In this document: positions 23,905-36,229 of the stretch, one piece after another
Position numbering within the stretch: the first letter of the stretch is position 1
Layout: each line of letters starts with the position of its first letter
NCBI GenBank assembly: GCA_015680865.1
Contig: JADAKE010000015.1
Coordinates: 24,645 to 88,644, forward strand
Direction of reading: 5' to 3'
DNA length: 64,000 nt
DNA from: Enterococcus lacertideformus
GTDB taxonomy: Bacteria; Bacillota; Bacilli; Lactobacillales; Enterococcaceae
Notes under the pieces: model-generated
Seen by the model: the letters and a program-made list of their open reading frames with translations, nothing else
The model's database searches: none
Told to the model about the DNA's origin: nothing
Translations under genes and position numbers: made by a program

Positions 23905-26900
23905 ATGGAAAAAGTTTTAGTTGCTAACAGAGGAGAGATTGCAGTACGTGTGTTTCGGGCATGCACAGAATTAGGAATTAAAACTGTCGGTATCTACGCA
24001 AAAGAAGATGAATATTCCGTACACCGGTTCAAAGCGGACGAAGCGTATCTAGTAGGTGAAGGAAAAAAACCAATTGACGCTTACTTAGATATAGAGGGAA
24101 TCATTTCAACTGCAAAATCATGCGGAGCAGATGCGATTCATCCAGGTTATGGCTTACTATCTGAAAATCTAAGCTTTGCAAAGCGCTGCAAAGAAGAAGG
24201 AATTACTTTTGTAGGACCAGACTTACATCATTTGGCTATTTTCGGCGATAAAATAAAAGCAAAATCAGCAGCACTTGAAGCTGGAATTGCTTCAATTCCA
24301 GGAACTGATGGACCTGTGGCAAGTGTTGAGGATGCGTTGGCATTTGCGGAACGTTATGGTTATCCGATCATGATCAAAGCAGCTTTAGGTGGCGGCGGTC
24401 GAGGTATGCGTGTAGTTCACGATGAAAAGAGTGCACGTGAAGGCTATGAACGTGCAAAAAGTGAAGCAAAAGCAGCTTTTGGTAGTGATGAAGTTTATGT
24501 AGAAAAATACATTGCTAATCCAAAACATATTGAAGTCCAGATTTTAGGGGATCAACATGGAAATGTGATTCATTTATTTGAAAGAGATTGTTCTGTTCAA
24601 AGACGTCACCAAAAAGTAGTAGAGGTAGCACCGTGTATTTCAATGTCTGTTGAACAACGTCAACGTATCTGTGAAGCAGCTGTACAATTGATGGCACATG
24701 TAGGGTATGTCAATGCAGGTACCGTAGAATTTTTAGTGGAAGGCGAAGATTTTTATTTCATAGAGGTAAATCCAAGGATTCAAGTGGAACATACGATTAC
24801 TGAAATGATTACAGATGTTGATATCGTAACTACTCAATTATTGATTGCACAAGGAAAAGATTTACACAAAGAAATCGGATTGCCATACCAAGAGGATATT
24901 ACATTGAATGGTTCGGCCATCCAATGTCGGATTACAACAGAAGATCCACTGAACCATTTCTTACCAGATACAGGAAAGATCGATACCTATCGATCACCCG
25001 GCGGTTTTGGTGTTCGTTTAGATGTTGGAAATGCGTATGCAGGGTATGTTGTTACACCGTATTTTGATTCATTATTGGTAAAAGTATGTACCCATGCAGC
25101 CGATTTTGAGACAGCGATTCAAAAAATGACACGTTGTTTAAAAGAATTTCGGATTCGTGGAGTAAAGACCAATATACCATTCATGTTAAACGTGATTTCT
25201 CATCCTAAGTTTCAATCTGGTCATGCGAAAACAACTTTTATCGATAACACGAAAGAACTATTTGAATTTCCACGCTTACGTGATCGTGGCAATAAAACAA
25301 TGAAATACATTGGGGAAATTACAGTGAATGGTTTTCCAGGTATTGAGAATGGGGAAAAATCATTTTATGAAGCGCCTCGTTTACCGAAAAATTTGATCAA
25401 ACGTTCGGATTATCTTACTGCTAAAAATATCTTAGATACCGATGGCGCAGATGAATTAGTATGCTGGATCAAGTCACAAGAAAACTTATTATTAACAGAT
25501 ACGACCTTTAGAGATGCACATCAAAGTTTACTAGCGACTCGTGTTCGTACGAAAGACTTTAAAGGAATTGCCCAATTAACAGGAGAAGGCTTACCTGAAT
25601 TGTTTTCAAGTGAAATGTGGGGAGGCGCAACTTTTGATGTAGCGTATCGCTTCTTGAATGAAGATCCTTGGCAAAGATTAAGAAAAATCCGTTCTTTAAT
25701 GCCAAACACACTTTTACAAATGCTATTTAGAGGATCAAATGCAGTGGGCTATTCCAATTATCCGGATAATGTATTAGCTGAATTTGTCAAAGAAGCCGCT
25801 ATACAAGGAATCGATGTCTTTCGAATTTTTGATAGTTTAAATTGGATACCACAAATGGAAAAGAGTATCCAAGCAGCTCGTGATACAGGTAAAATTGCAG
25901 AAGCAGCTATTTGTTATACTGGAGATATCAATGACCCAAGCCGTGCGAAGTACGACGTACAGTATTATAAAAATATGGCAAAAGAGTTAGAACAACTTGG
26001 TGTGCATATCATTGCAATCAAAGATATGGCTGGACTTCTTAAACCACAGGCTGCTTATCGATTGATTAGTGAATTAAAAGAAACGATTGATTTACCGATC
26101 CATCTGCATACTCATGATACAAGCGGAAATGGTATCATTACGTATTCAGCAGCAACGAAAGCGGGGGTAGACATCGTTGACGTTGCCATGAGTGCCATGA
26201 GTGGAAATACTAGCCAGCCTAGTATGAGTAGCTTGTACTATGCTTTAGTCAACGGCCCTCGATTGCCTGAGATTAATATTCAAAATGCGCAACAGCTGAA
26301 TCACTATTGGGAAGATGTACGAATGTATTATAAACCATTTGAAAATGGATTGAATGCGCCTGAAACAGAAGTTTATATGCATGAGATGCCTGGCGGTCAA
26401 TACTCAAACTTACAACAACAAGCAAAAGCAGTTGGTCTAGGGAATAAATGGGACGAAATCAAGCAGATGTACCATACAGTCAATTTGATGTTTGGTGATA
26501 TTGTGAAAGTAACTCCTTCTTCAAAGGTAGTAGGGGACATGGCTTTGTTCATGGTCCAAAATAATTTGACAGAAGAAGATATCTACGAAAAAGGAGAAGC
26601 TTTGAGTTTTCCTGAATCTGTGATTACGTTCTTTCAAGGCGAATTAGGTCAACCAGTAGGCGGTTTCCCTGAAAGACTACAAAACATCATTCTTAAAGGT
26701 CGGCCAGCTATTACTGAACGTCCAGGTGCTTTAGCAAAACCTGTTGATTTTGACCAAATCAAAGCAGAACTAACTAAAAAAATCGGTTATGAGCCAAAGC
26801 AAGAAGAGGTTCTAAGTTATTTGATGTACCCACAAGTATTTTTGGATTATCAGAGTGCTTACAATCAATATGGTGATGTAACTTTACTGGATACACCTAC

Positions 26901-27333
26901 ATTTTTCCAAGGAATACGCTTAGGTGAAACGATCAATGTTCAAATTGAAAAAGGAAAGATTTTGATTATACGTTTAGATGAAATTGGCGAACCAGATATT
27001 GAAGGAAATCGGGTATTATTCTTTAATTTAAATGGGCAACGACGTGAGGTTACTGTAAAAGATCATTCTATCATCAGTACTGTACAAACCCGAGTAAAAG
27101 CTGAACCAACAAACAGAGAACATATTGGAGCAACAATGTCGGGCTCTGTGTTAGAGGTACTAGTTAAAAAAGGTGATTTTGTCAAAAAAGGCGATACTTT
27201 GATGATTACTGAAGCTATGAAAATGGAAACAGCGATCGAAGCTCGCTTTGATGGTGAAGTTACGCATGTTTATGTAGCCAACGGTGACCCGATTGCTTCT
27301 GGCGATTTATTGGTCGAGGTAGTTGAAAAATAA
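23905..27333 (+). CDS. pyc: pyruvate carboxylase
   Basis: This biotin enzyme makes oxaloacetate from pyruvate, bicarbonate and ATP. Domain order along 1,142 residues: biotin carboxylase (1 to about 450, with GGGGRGMR and EVNPRIQVEHT), carboxyltransferase (from about 530, beginning TTFRDAHQS at 533-541, with HTHDTSGN), then the biotin carrier domain with the biotinylated Lys1106 in EAMKMET. No lesion is visible. Because pyruvate dehydrogenase is broken here, carboxylation is one of the remaining routes of pyruvate into biosynthesis, in particular aspartate. Confidence 0.96.
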   Translation: MEKVLVANRGEIAVRVFRACTELGIKTVGIYAKEDEYSVHRFKADEAYLVGEGKKPIDAYLDIEGIISTAKSCGADAIHPGYGLLSENLSFAKRCKEEGITFVGPDLHHLAIFGDKIKAKSAALEAGIASIPGTDGPVASVEDALAFAERYGYPIMIKAALGGGGRGMRVVHDEKSAREGYERAKSEAKAAFGSDEVYVEKYIANPKHIEVQILGDQHGNVIHLFERDCSVQRRHQKVVEVAPCISMSVEQRQRICEAAVQLMAHVGYVNAGTVEFLVEGEDFYFIEVNPRIQVEHTITEMITDVDIVTTQLLIAQGKDLHKEIGLPYQEDITLNGSAIQCRITTEDPLNHFLPDTGKIDTYRSPGGFGVRLDVGNAYAGYVVTPYFDSLLVKVCTHAADFETAIQKMTRCLKEFRIRGVKTNIPFMLNVISHPKFQSGHAKTTFIDNTKELFEFPRLRDRGNKTMKYIGEITVNGFPGIENGEKSFYEAPRLPKNLIKRSDYLTAKNILDTDGADELVCWIKSQENLLLTDTTFRDAHQSLLATRVRTKDFKGIAQLTGEGLPELFSSEMWGGATFDVAYRFLNEDPWQRLRKIRSLMPNTLLQMLFRGSNAVGYSNYPDNVLAEFVKEAAIQGIDVFRIFDSLNWIPQMEKSIQAARDTGKIAEAAICYTGDINDPSRAKYDVQYYKNMAKELEQLGVHIIAIKDMAGLLKPQAAYRLISELKETIDLPIHLHTHDTSGNGIITYSAATKAGVDIVDVAMSAMSGNTSQPSMSSLYYALVNGPRLPEINIQNAQQLNHYWEDVRMYYKPFENGLNAPETEVYMHEMPGGQYSNLQQQAKAVGLGNKWDEIKQMYHTVNLMFGDIVKVTPSSKVVGDMALFMVQNNLTEEDIYEKGEALSFPESVITFFQGELGQPVGGFPERLQNIILKGRPAITERPGALAKPVDFDQIKAELTKKIGYEPKQEEVLSYLMYPQVFLDYQSAYNQYGDVTLLDTPTFFQGIRLGETINVQIEKGKILIIRLDEIGEPDIEGNRVLFFNLNGQRREVTVKDHSIISTVQTRVKAEPTNREHIGATMSGSVLEVLVKKGDFVKKGDTLMITEAMKMETAIEARFDGEVTHVYVANGDPIASGDLLVEVVEK

Positions 27334-27346
27334 AGGTGGGGAGAAA

Positions 27347-28471
27347 ATGAAAAGGCTAGGTTTGTTTGGTGCAATATTGTTGTCAGTGATCATTGCATTT
27401 TACATGCAGCCAGTATTGTTTCCTCCTGAACTTGAGGCAAAGAAAAGCCCAGAACAACAGATTCAAAATCAGATGACTGCGTGGAAATACCAGAAGCTTC
27501 AGGCAACTGGTTTTTCTGCGTATGTTGGAAAATCGGTTGCTCAGCTAGAACAGCAGTATGGAAAACCCTATGACTACTTAACCAGTGGCTTTGGTTTTGA
27601 AACAAGGTATTATAAAGATCAAATCAACCATTTATCCATTGAAGCCAACATTGAAAATGAACAAGTTTCAACAATTAAGGTATTAAGTGCTGATAAAGAA
27701 GCTACTGTACCTTTTAAATTAGGAATGACTATGCAAGATCTAACAGAAATTACAACTATTTATACGAACTTTAACTTTAAATATCATGAGAATGAAATTG
27801 GTATTGAATTGATGGAAGAAGATATGCATTATCGACCATTGATTGCCTTCGATAATGAAACGTTTGCCATTTTGTTCTTTGATCAAAGTAGTAATGATCT
27901 GTTTTCAATCGTTTATTTAAATAAAGATAGTTTATTAAAATTATTGCCTTATCAGGTCTTTGGCGAAGGGCTCCCCCAATATAAGATAGAGGAGCAAATT
28001 TATTGGGCTAAAGTGAACCGAGCAAAAGAAGTTCATAGTTTCCAATTACTAAATCAATTAAGACAATTAGATGAATTGCCACTATACAAAAAGACGACCA
28101 CTTTTACCACTCAAACCGAATTGCTTTTAAATGATTATCTTGATAATCCGCAAGATATTTTGTCGAAAGAACGATTAAATGAATGGCAACACACGAATGG
28201 AAGCGCAAAAACGACGACTAAATTCTCATTTACTAATGATGAATTAAATACATTTATTGCTAGAAGAAAGCTCCCACAGGCAAATGGAATGTTTTCCCAT
28301 CCGGTAATTGATCCTACGTTTACTTTTTTGTTTTTATATAGTGACCCTTATTATCATGATCGTTTTTTAGTAAAGACATCTGATTTGTTAGGCATTGCTT
28401 TTTCAAAAGAAAATATGTTGGTTTTATTGCAAAAAGAAGTGAAGGAGAGTACCGAGAGCAGTGATAATTAA
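27347..28471 (+). CDS. CAP-associated domain protein (YlbC-like), secreted or membrane-anchored
   Basis: This 374-residue protein has a single N-terminal hydrophobic segment (GLFGAILLSVIIAFYMQPVLF), serving as signal peptide or anchor. It then has a CAP-associated N-terminal domain (VGKSVAQLEQQYGKPYDYL) and a C-terminal CAP/SCP-like region (REVHSFQLLNQLRQ homologue at about residue 225 onward, ending FSKENMLVLLQ). The function is unknown. The ATG at 27347 is preferred because GGTGGGGA lies just upstream; an in-frame TTG 24 bases earlier overlaps the pyc stop. It is followed by ylbF with an 11-base overlap, the order seen in Bacillus. Confidence 0.8.
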   Translation: MKRLGLFGAILLSVIIAFYMQPVLFPPELEAKKSPEQQIQNQMTAWKYQKLQATGFSAYVGKSVAQLEQQYGKPYDYLTSGFGFETRYYKDQINHLSIEANIENEQVSTIKVLSADKEATVPFKLGMTMQDLTEITTIYTNFNFKYHENEIGIELMEEDMHYRPLIAFDNETFAILFFDQSSNDLFSIVYLNKDSLLKLLPYQVFGEGLPQYKIEEQIYWAKVNRAKEVHSFQLLNQLRQLDELPLYKKTTTFTTQTELLLNDYLDNPQDILSKERLNEWQHTNGSAKTTTKFSFTNDELNTFIARRKLPQANGMFSHPVIDPTFTFLFLYSDPYYHDRFLVKTSDLLGIAFSKENMLVLLQKEVKESTESSDN

Positions 28472-28889
28472 TGAAGAATTATTCGAACTAGAAGATCAGT
28501 GTAAACGTTTGTCCAGATCTATAAAAGAAAGTAAAACGATGAAAAAATATTTGGAAGCAAAAGAAACTATGGAACAATCCAAGGATGTAAAATTGCTGAT
28601 AGCTGATTTTTTATTAAAAAAAGAGCAATACGAAAAAATAGCATCTTATCAAAATTATGCTCCTAGATTTCGTGAGACACAAATTGCTGTAAGGAAAGCC
28701 AAACGAGAACTTGATCTTAATGAACAAGTAGCTGACTTTCGTTTTATGGAAACAGAATTACAAAAAATATTAGATAAAATCTGTCAACAAATTGCTGAAT
28801 CGATTTCGTTAACTATCAAAATAAATGCGGGAAATCCTTTTTTTGAAAAAAGTAGGCATAGTGGATGTGGAGGTAACTGTCATGGATGA
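28461..28889 (+). CDS. ylbF: YlbF/YmcA family protein
   Basis: This 142-residue helical protein of the YlbF family (DUF964) is a member of the Y-complex that, in Bacillus, acts with RNase Y. It has the typical charged helices and ends in a cysteine-containing tail (SGCGGNCHG), compatible with the iron-sulfur ligands described for the Bacillus complex. It starts at GTG 28461, overlapping the end of the previous gene; the ribosome site AAGGAG is 13 bases away. The next gene ylbG overlaps its last eight bases. Confidence 0.85.
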   Translation: MIINEELFELEDQCKRLSRSIKESKTMKKYLEAKETMEQSKDVKLLIADFLLKKEQYEKIASYQNYAPRFRETQIAVRKAKRELDLNEQVADFRFMETELQKILDKICQQIAESISLTIKINAGNPFFEKSRHSGCGGNCHG

Positions 28890-29220
28890 AAAAAATGAAT
28901 TTCAACTAACTAAACGTCGAGGGCTGATTGTTTGGGTATATAGTTTAAAACAACTAAAAAATTTGAAAAAGTTTGGTTTACTTCATTATGTTTCACGTAA
29001 AACGAAATACGTTGTACTTTACTTAAATGAAGAAACATTTGAAAAAACAGAAGAACGTATCAAAAAACTGCATTTTGTTCGCCGTGTTGAACGTTCTTAT
29101 CGACCAGATGTCAAAATGAATTTTTTTGAAAAAAACGATTCAAAACAAGTAGATAGAGATGAAGGCTTTGAAATTGAAGAAATCAATACGAAAATACGAT
29201 TAGCCGATCATGTTTTTTAA
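28882..29220 (+). CDS. ylbG: UPF0298 family protein YlbG
   Basis: This small cytoplasmic protein is recognised from RRGLIVWVYSLKQLKNLKKFG and VYLNEETFEKTEERIKKL. Its function is unknown; it neighbours ylbF in many Firmicutes. ATG 28882 is chosen because GGAGGT lies eight bases upstream; longer in-frame extensions read through the ylbF tail. The last 20 residues (DRDEGFEIEEINTKIRLADHVF) extend past the usual family core. Confidence 0.85.
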   Translation: MDEKNEFQLTKRRGLIVWVYSLKQLKNLKKFGLLHYVSRKTKYVVLYLNEETFEKTEERIKKLHFVRRVERSYRPDVKMNFFEKNDSKQVDRDEGFEIEEINTKIRLADHVF

Positions 29221-29250
29221 GAATTACTCAAGCAGTTGTTTAGTTCATCA

Positions 29251-29320
29251 ATAAAAAAAGATAAAAATAACTTGTGAAAGCACGAAATAGAGTACCAACC
29301 AAGTTTTTTTATCTTTTTTT
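29251..29320 (+). terminator. AT-rich terminator between ylbG and rsmD
   Basis: AAAAAGATAAAAATAACTTG pairs with CAAGTTTTTTTATCTTTTT across the intervening bases and ends in a long T run. The stem is mostly A-T, so strength is uncertain. A TATACT at 29326-29331 after it is a likely -10 for rsmD. Confidence 0.5.
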
Positions 29321-29364
29321 TTTGGTATACTGAAAGCAGTACAATTTTTAAAGGGAGTGAGTAA

Positions 29365-31445
<2,081 letters not shown>

Positions 31446-31848
31446 AGAGGTCTCAAGGTTCTATCATTTGTATTTAGAGGATAAAATATCAAATAAAAAG
31501 AACGATTAAAAAATAGTGGGAAAATCTGAAAATATTTTTTATTTTTGTGATTTTTTCGCTTTTTTGTGCAAAAATGACTGGATAGTTTTTTCAAAGACTT
31601 TTTCACTGATTCAAGTCAAGAGAGGATCATAGTTACAGGAAGAAATACGTCATCGAACAAAATTGATTCAAATTATAAAAAAGTAAATGAAAAAAATTTC
31701 TTACGTATTTATTCATGAAGGGCACGATAATCAGCGCTCTAAAATTTAAAGAAGGAGGTATTATTTTTACCTACAGAGGAGTAAATATAGCTAAATACCA
31801 AAAAATAAAAAAGTGGGCGTAGACTGAAAGAATGATGAGATAAATTGA
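31446..31848. other. non-coding stretch before comEA
   Basis: AT-rich sequence with no supported gene. Ribosome-site-like AGGAGG near 31753 and AGAGGAG near 31776 are not followed by usable frames. Nothing else is seen. Confidence 0.5.
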
Positions 31849-32538
31849 ATGAAAAAAATCTATTATAAAATCTGTGCTTCACCAAAGCTTATTCTTTGTG
31901 GAGTGTTATTTATTTTTGGAATAGCAACGCTTTTCGGGTGGGTTAGACAAGTTGCCTATCAAAATAAGGGAAAGCCACTTTTGACGGAACATTCAAATGA
32001 TGAGTTACTAACAGAGGTTACTCAAGAAAAGCAACATCCTGAGGAACTGGTTGAAGAAACAAGTAAAACAGCAAATCAAATGATTTATGTGGATGTAAAA
32101 GGAGCTGTAAACAAACCGGGTATGTACACTTTCTCTATAGAAGCTCGTGTTTATGATGTGATACAAAAATCAGGAGGTTTGACTGCGATGGCAGATGAGA
32201 AACAAATCAATCTTGCTGCCAAAATAACAGATCAGCAATTGATATACGTCCCGGAAATAGGAGAAGAGCTAACAGAAACACAAACGAAAGGAGGACAATT
32301 AGGGGATACAGGTATATCTATGCCAACTGATAACGATGAAAAAATCAATTTAAATACAGCGGATCTTATAGGATTACAGCAAATACCAGGTATCGGTGAA
32401 AAAAAAGCACAAGAAATCATTCAGTACAGACAAGAAAATGGCTCGTTCAAAAGTATCGATGAACTACAAGAAATATCAGGAATTGGCCAAAAGACAGTTG
32501 AAAAAATTAAAAACTTCGTTACAATTACTGGGGAATGA
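31849..32538 (+). CDS. comEA: competence protein ComEA, helix-hairpin-helix DNA receptor
   Basis: ComEA is the membrane-anchored DNA receptor of natural transformation. The 229 residues comprise an N-terminal transmembrane segment (about 13-32), an SLBB domain (VDVKGAVNKPGMYTF) and two helix-hairpin-helix motifs at the C-terminus (NLNTADLIGLQQIPGIGEKK and ELQEISGIGQKT). It is intact. The ATG lacks an obvious ribosome site. The next transport gene, comEC, is broken, so the receptor probably has no working channel. Confidence 0.93.
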   Translation: MKKIYYKICASPKLILCGVLFIFGIATLFGWVRQVAYQNKGKPLLTEHSNDELLTEVTQEKQHPEELVEETSKTANQMIYVDVKGAVNKPGMYTFSIEARVYDVIQKSGGLTAMADEKQINLAAKITDQQLIYVPEIGEELTETQTKGGQLGDTGISMPTDNDEKINLNTADLIGLQQIPGIGEKKAQEIIQYRQENGSFKSIDELQEISGIGQKTVEKIKNFVTITGE

Positions 32539-32554
32539 TGCCATTACTTAAGAG

Positions 32555-32601
32555 AAAAGGATACTAGAAACAAACGATTGCTTTTTTCTAATATCCTTTT
32601 T
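32555..32601 (+). terminator. rho-independent terminator of comEA
   Basis: AAAAGGATACTAGAAA pairs with TTTCTAATATCCTTTT, with one mismatch, across a 14-base loop, and a T run follows. Confidence 0.7.
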
Positions 32602-32814
32602 AAATTGTTTGAGTGAATGTTAGCGATGTAAAAAACTTCCATGATGGCGTATTTGACCGTACAGAAAGACTGGTGTTCATTAACCGTTTTGAAAAGCGTA
32701 ATTAGAAAGCGTTGACAAATAATCACTAATCGCTATAACGAGGGTGTATTAGTGGACAAGGGCGTCTGCTGATCCTTTTGAAAACTAGCTATCAAAGAAG
32801 ATACAATAAATGTA

Positions 32815-32935
32815 TACTTATGAGGTTTCAGGGAAAGAGGTGTGAATCCTCTACAGACCTACCTACTGTATGGTGGATGAAAAGAACCACAGAATGATTC
32901 TATTCTGGAAGGATTGGGAGTAAAGTGAGTCGTTC
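32815..32935 (+). promoter_or_regulatory. cobalamin-riboswitch-like element, no obvious target gene
   Basis: The order of conserved pieces fits the adenosylcobalamin aptamer: AGGTTTCAGGGAA, the hairpin GAGGTGTGAATCCTC, then ACAGACCTACCTACTGTA (matching the B12-box ACTGT segment). These are followed by a CCACAGAAT/ATTCTGG hairpin, GAAGG and a terminal AAAGTGAGTC. Cobalamin aptamers normally control B12 transport or B12-dependent genes. Here no such gene follows: 33,000-33,470 is non-coding and the next gene is comEB. Some positions depart from consensus, so it may be a decaying relic. Confidence 0.6.
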
Positions 32936-33472
32936 TTTTAAACTTCTGGAATGAAAAACATAGCTAAACCATTTTTGATAATTTGAAAAATTAAGTATAA
33001 AATGATTTGAAAATATGATAACTTTAATGCAGGTATTACATCCTGTTGATGTATCGTTCTCTTTTTGAAGGGAGACTGGCAAAGAAAGATTTTAAATTGA
33101 AAAAGTGCTGAAACCAGTTATCTAAAATAGGCTTAGAAAAAGATTTGTTTCTGTTGGTCTCTGAAAAGGAATGTCCACAATTTCTTGCTAGACCATTTGG
33201 GAACCCAAATGTGAATAACAGAAAGTAAGAAGAAAAACAAAAGGAAATGGTGGCTAATCATTTGGAATAACATTAAACACATCATTCGTTAAAATACGTA
33301 TATTTATTGTGTAAGTGGTTATAAACAAAATTTTAAAGTTTTACCAAAGTAGAAGCGAACCACCGGATAAAATGCTAACTTAAAATGAAGTCATACGTTG
33401 ATAATGATAGCTACCAATCATAAAAATGTTAACCATTTACCATTTAGTAAGAATTTAGGAGGAAAAATCAGC
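32936..33472. other. decayed stretch between riboswitch-like element and comEB
   Basis: There is no intact gene. One short frame near 33130-33228 reads GLEKDLFLLVSEKECPQFL and FGNPNVNN, which looks like former coding sequence; the family is not recognised. The rest is AT-rich. It may be what remains of the gene once controlled by the upstream element. Confidence 0.35.
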
Positions 33473-34006
33473 ATGTTAAATCAACAAGGTCAGGATATCA
33501 ATGATTTAAACAATATTAAACAGAATAGAAAACAGCGTATTCCATGGGATCAATATTTTATGGCACAAGCAGTATTATTATCTTTAAGAAGTACGTGTAC
33601 GAGATTGGAAGTCGGTGCGACTTTAGTAAAGGAGAAACGGATTATTGCCGGAGGATATAATGGCGCAGTCATTGGTGATGCTCATTGTATTGATGAAGGA
33701 TGCTACGTTGTAGACAATCATTGTCTGCGAACGATCCATGCAGAAATGAATGCTCTGTTACAATGCGCTAAATTAGGGATTCCCACTGAAGGAGCAGAGA
33801 TTTATGTGACTCATTTTCCTTGCTTAGTATGTACGAAAGCATTATTACAAGCAGGAATCAAGAAAATCAACTATTTACATGATTATCGTAATGATCCGTA
33901 TGCTCAATCTTTATTCAAACAATTAGGTGTGAGTGTACATCAAGTCTTTTTAGACTCTACACACTTTTCTAAGCTACAAAAAGAGTTATCAGGAGAACAT
34001 GTTTAG
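33473..34006 (+). CDS. comEB: dCMP deaminase family protein ComEB
   Basis: This zinc-dependent deoxycytidylate deaminase is named ComEB from its place in the comE operon. Zinc ligands are visible in TIHAEMNAL (His) and PCLVCTKAL (two Cys). ATG 33473 is chosen because AGGAGG lies 10 bases upstream and it gives the usual short lead before PWDQYFMAQA; an earlier in-frame ATG at 33398 would add 25 residues without a ribosome site. The 177-residue product is intact. Its end overlaps the start of comEC. Confidence 0.9.
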   Translation: MLNQQGQDINDLNNIKQNRKQRIPWDQYFMAQAVLLSLRSTCTRLEVGATLVKEKRIIAGGYNGAVIGDAHCIDEGCYVVDNHCLRTIHAEMNALLQCAKLGIPTEGAEIYVTHFPCLVCTKALLQAGIKKINYLHDYRNDPYAQSLFKQLGVSVHQVFLDSTHFSKLQKELSGEHV

Positions 34007-36181
34007 CGAATTTTGCGACCAAGTGCAAAATCGATTGGTTTTTCCAGCGATTTCTTCGATTTTTATTTGTCTGATTTACTACACAGGTGGATGGTTTAAT
34101 CGTTTGATCTTCGTTGGATTTTTTTTGTTTTTTTTACTAAAGGAAAGTAAAGCGTTGTTGTACATTAGTCTATTTTGTAGTTTCACAATTTTATTTTTCT
34201 GCTGGCTAAAAGAAACTGAACCAATTGAAATTGATCATAAAAATGTGACTGAACGGGTAATGGTTTTTCCAGATACCGTAAAGTTAAATGGTGATTGGGT
34301 CACGTTTGTTGGACGAACGATCAATAAGCAAAAGATTCATTTAAGTTATCTTGCTAAATCTGAGAAAGAACGTAATTCCTTTCTTGCATTGAGAAGTGAA
34401 GCAGTTGAGATCGTGGTTTCAGGTGATTACCAAGCACCACAACAACAACGAAATAAATATACGTTTGATCAAATAAATTATGATAAAGTTCATCGGATCA
34501 AAGGGCGCTTTCAAATCAGTCAATTCAAAGAAACCTTAAAAAAAAATACTTGGAAAAATTTTTTCTCTCGAAAACGAGGAAAATGGATGACCTTTATTCA
34601 AAAGAATTTTCCAAGTAAAACAAGCATCTATATGAATGCGCTCTTATTCGGGCACAAAGCTAGCCAATTTATACAATCGGAAAAAATATATCGAGAAAGC
34701 GGTTTGCTGCACCTATTTAGTTTATCTGGTATGCACTTACAGACTTATCTGGGAGGCATTTATTATCTTTTTCGTAGAGGAGGATGGACATTAGCGGGCA
34801 GTTTTATTCCCTTATGTTTCATCACACTTAGTTATCTTTTGTTAGCAGGTGGAACAATTTCGGTGATGAGAGCGGGTCTTTTATTTTTATTAAAGCTGAC
34901 TTTAAAACTTTTTCAATGAAAACTTTCTTCGATGGATTGTTTTTCTATCACGTTATGGTTACTCCTACTGATTGAGCCTCTGTGTCTTTTTCAAGTAGGT
35001 GGTCAGCTCAGCATAGCAATCAGTTTTTTCATTCTTTTGTTACCGAAAAGGGTAAAATCAGTTAAACAAAGAATGGCATCCCTTATTTTATTTAGCATTG
35101 GACTTCTGCCATTTACTGCCTGGCATTTTTATGAGTGGGCAATCTTAGGCAGTGTCTTTACCGTTTTTTTGTCACCGATTTTTCTTACTATTTTGCTTCC
35201 ATGTCTGGTATTCTTATTTCTCTTAGGTAATTATCTTCCGATGTTTATCCTAGAAATCTTCGAAATCATACTAGTAAGATTTGAAAATTTTCTTGAATTT
35301 TTTAGATTTTCAAATATAATTATCGGTCAGCCAAATTTTGGATTGATGATTTTTAGTATTCTTCTTCTGCTTTGGATCATTGAAACAAAACAAAATAACC
35401 CTTTGCAGTCTATTTTCTATGCAATGATTATTACTTGTCTTTTTATAGGCTCTCGTTTTTTTCAACTAGGCTCTAGTATCACTTTTAGTGATGTGGGGCA
35501 AGGAGATAGTATTTTTTTCGTTGCACCTTTTAAAAAAGAAACGATCATGGTCGATACTGGCGGGAAAGTAACATTCCAAAAGGAAGGTTGGCAAGAACGG
35601 ATCGTCAGACCTCATGCAGAGTACAATCTTATTCCTTTTTTAAAAGGTCAAGGAATCAGTCGAATCAACAAGTTGATTTTGACACATGATGACTTAGATC
35701 ATGTGGGCGAGCTAGCAACGCTTGAGAAACATTTTAAAATTGATGCGATTTATATTGGTCAAGGAGCCGGAAAACATGCACTGCTCAATCAACAGTTAAA
35801 GAGCTTTATAAAAAACGGAACAACGATCTATGAGGTCAAGCAAGGGGATCAAATCAACGGTTATTTTGATTTCTTTGTTTTGTCACCGGATAAAAAAGGA
35901 TCGGGGCACGTTATCCTTTTTTAAAAGCAGATGTAATAAAATTAGGACATCATGGGAGCCGTACTTCAAGTAGTCCTAAGTTTATTGAACAATTAAAAGC
36001 AACTTACGGCATTATTTCATGTGGAGAGAATAATTCATTTGGACATCCTCATCAAGAAGTACTGTCTGTTATGGCTGAACAACAAATGATTGACTTACGG
36101 ACGGATAAAAAAGGAGCGATTTCATTTAAATGGCATCCGTTATGGTACCCTGAAGGAAGGATTGAAACAATGATAGACTAG
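33999..36181 (+). pseudogene. comEC: competence channel ComEC, broken
   Basis: ComEC forms the transmembrane DNA channel, with a C-terminal beta-lactamase-like nuclease domain. The frame has hydrophobic segments, the competence-domain signature GLLHLFSLSGMHL and, later, SITFSDVGQGDSIFF and LTHDDLDHVGE. A TGA at 34917-34919 interrupts the same frame. A further deletion near 35900-35915 removes the segment after VLSPDKKG and shifts the frame; the tail (FLKADVIKLGHHGSRTSSSPKF) continues in another frame to 36181. At least two disabling changes make the gene dead. Confidence 0.94.
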
Positions 36182-36229
36182 TAATTCATTCTCACTAATG
36201 GTAGGATTGATTTGAAAGTGGTGAAAGAC

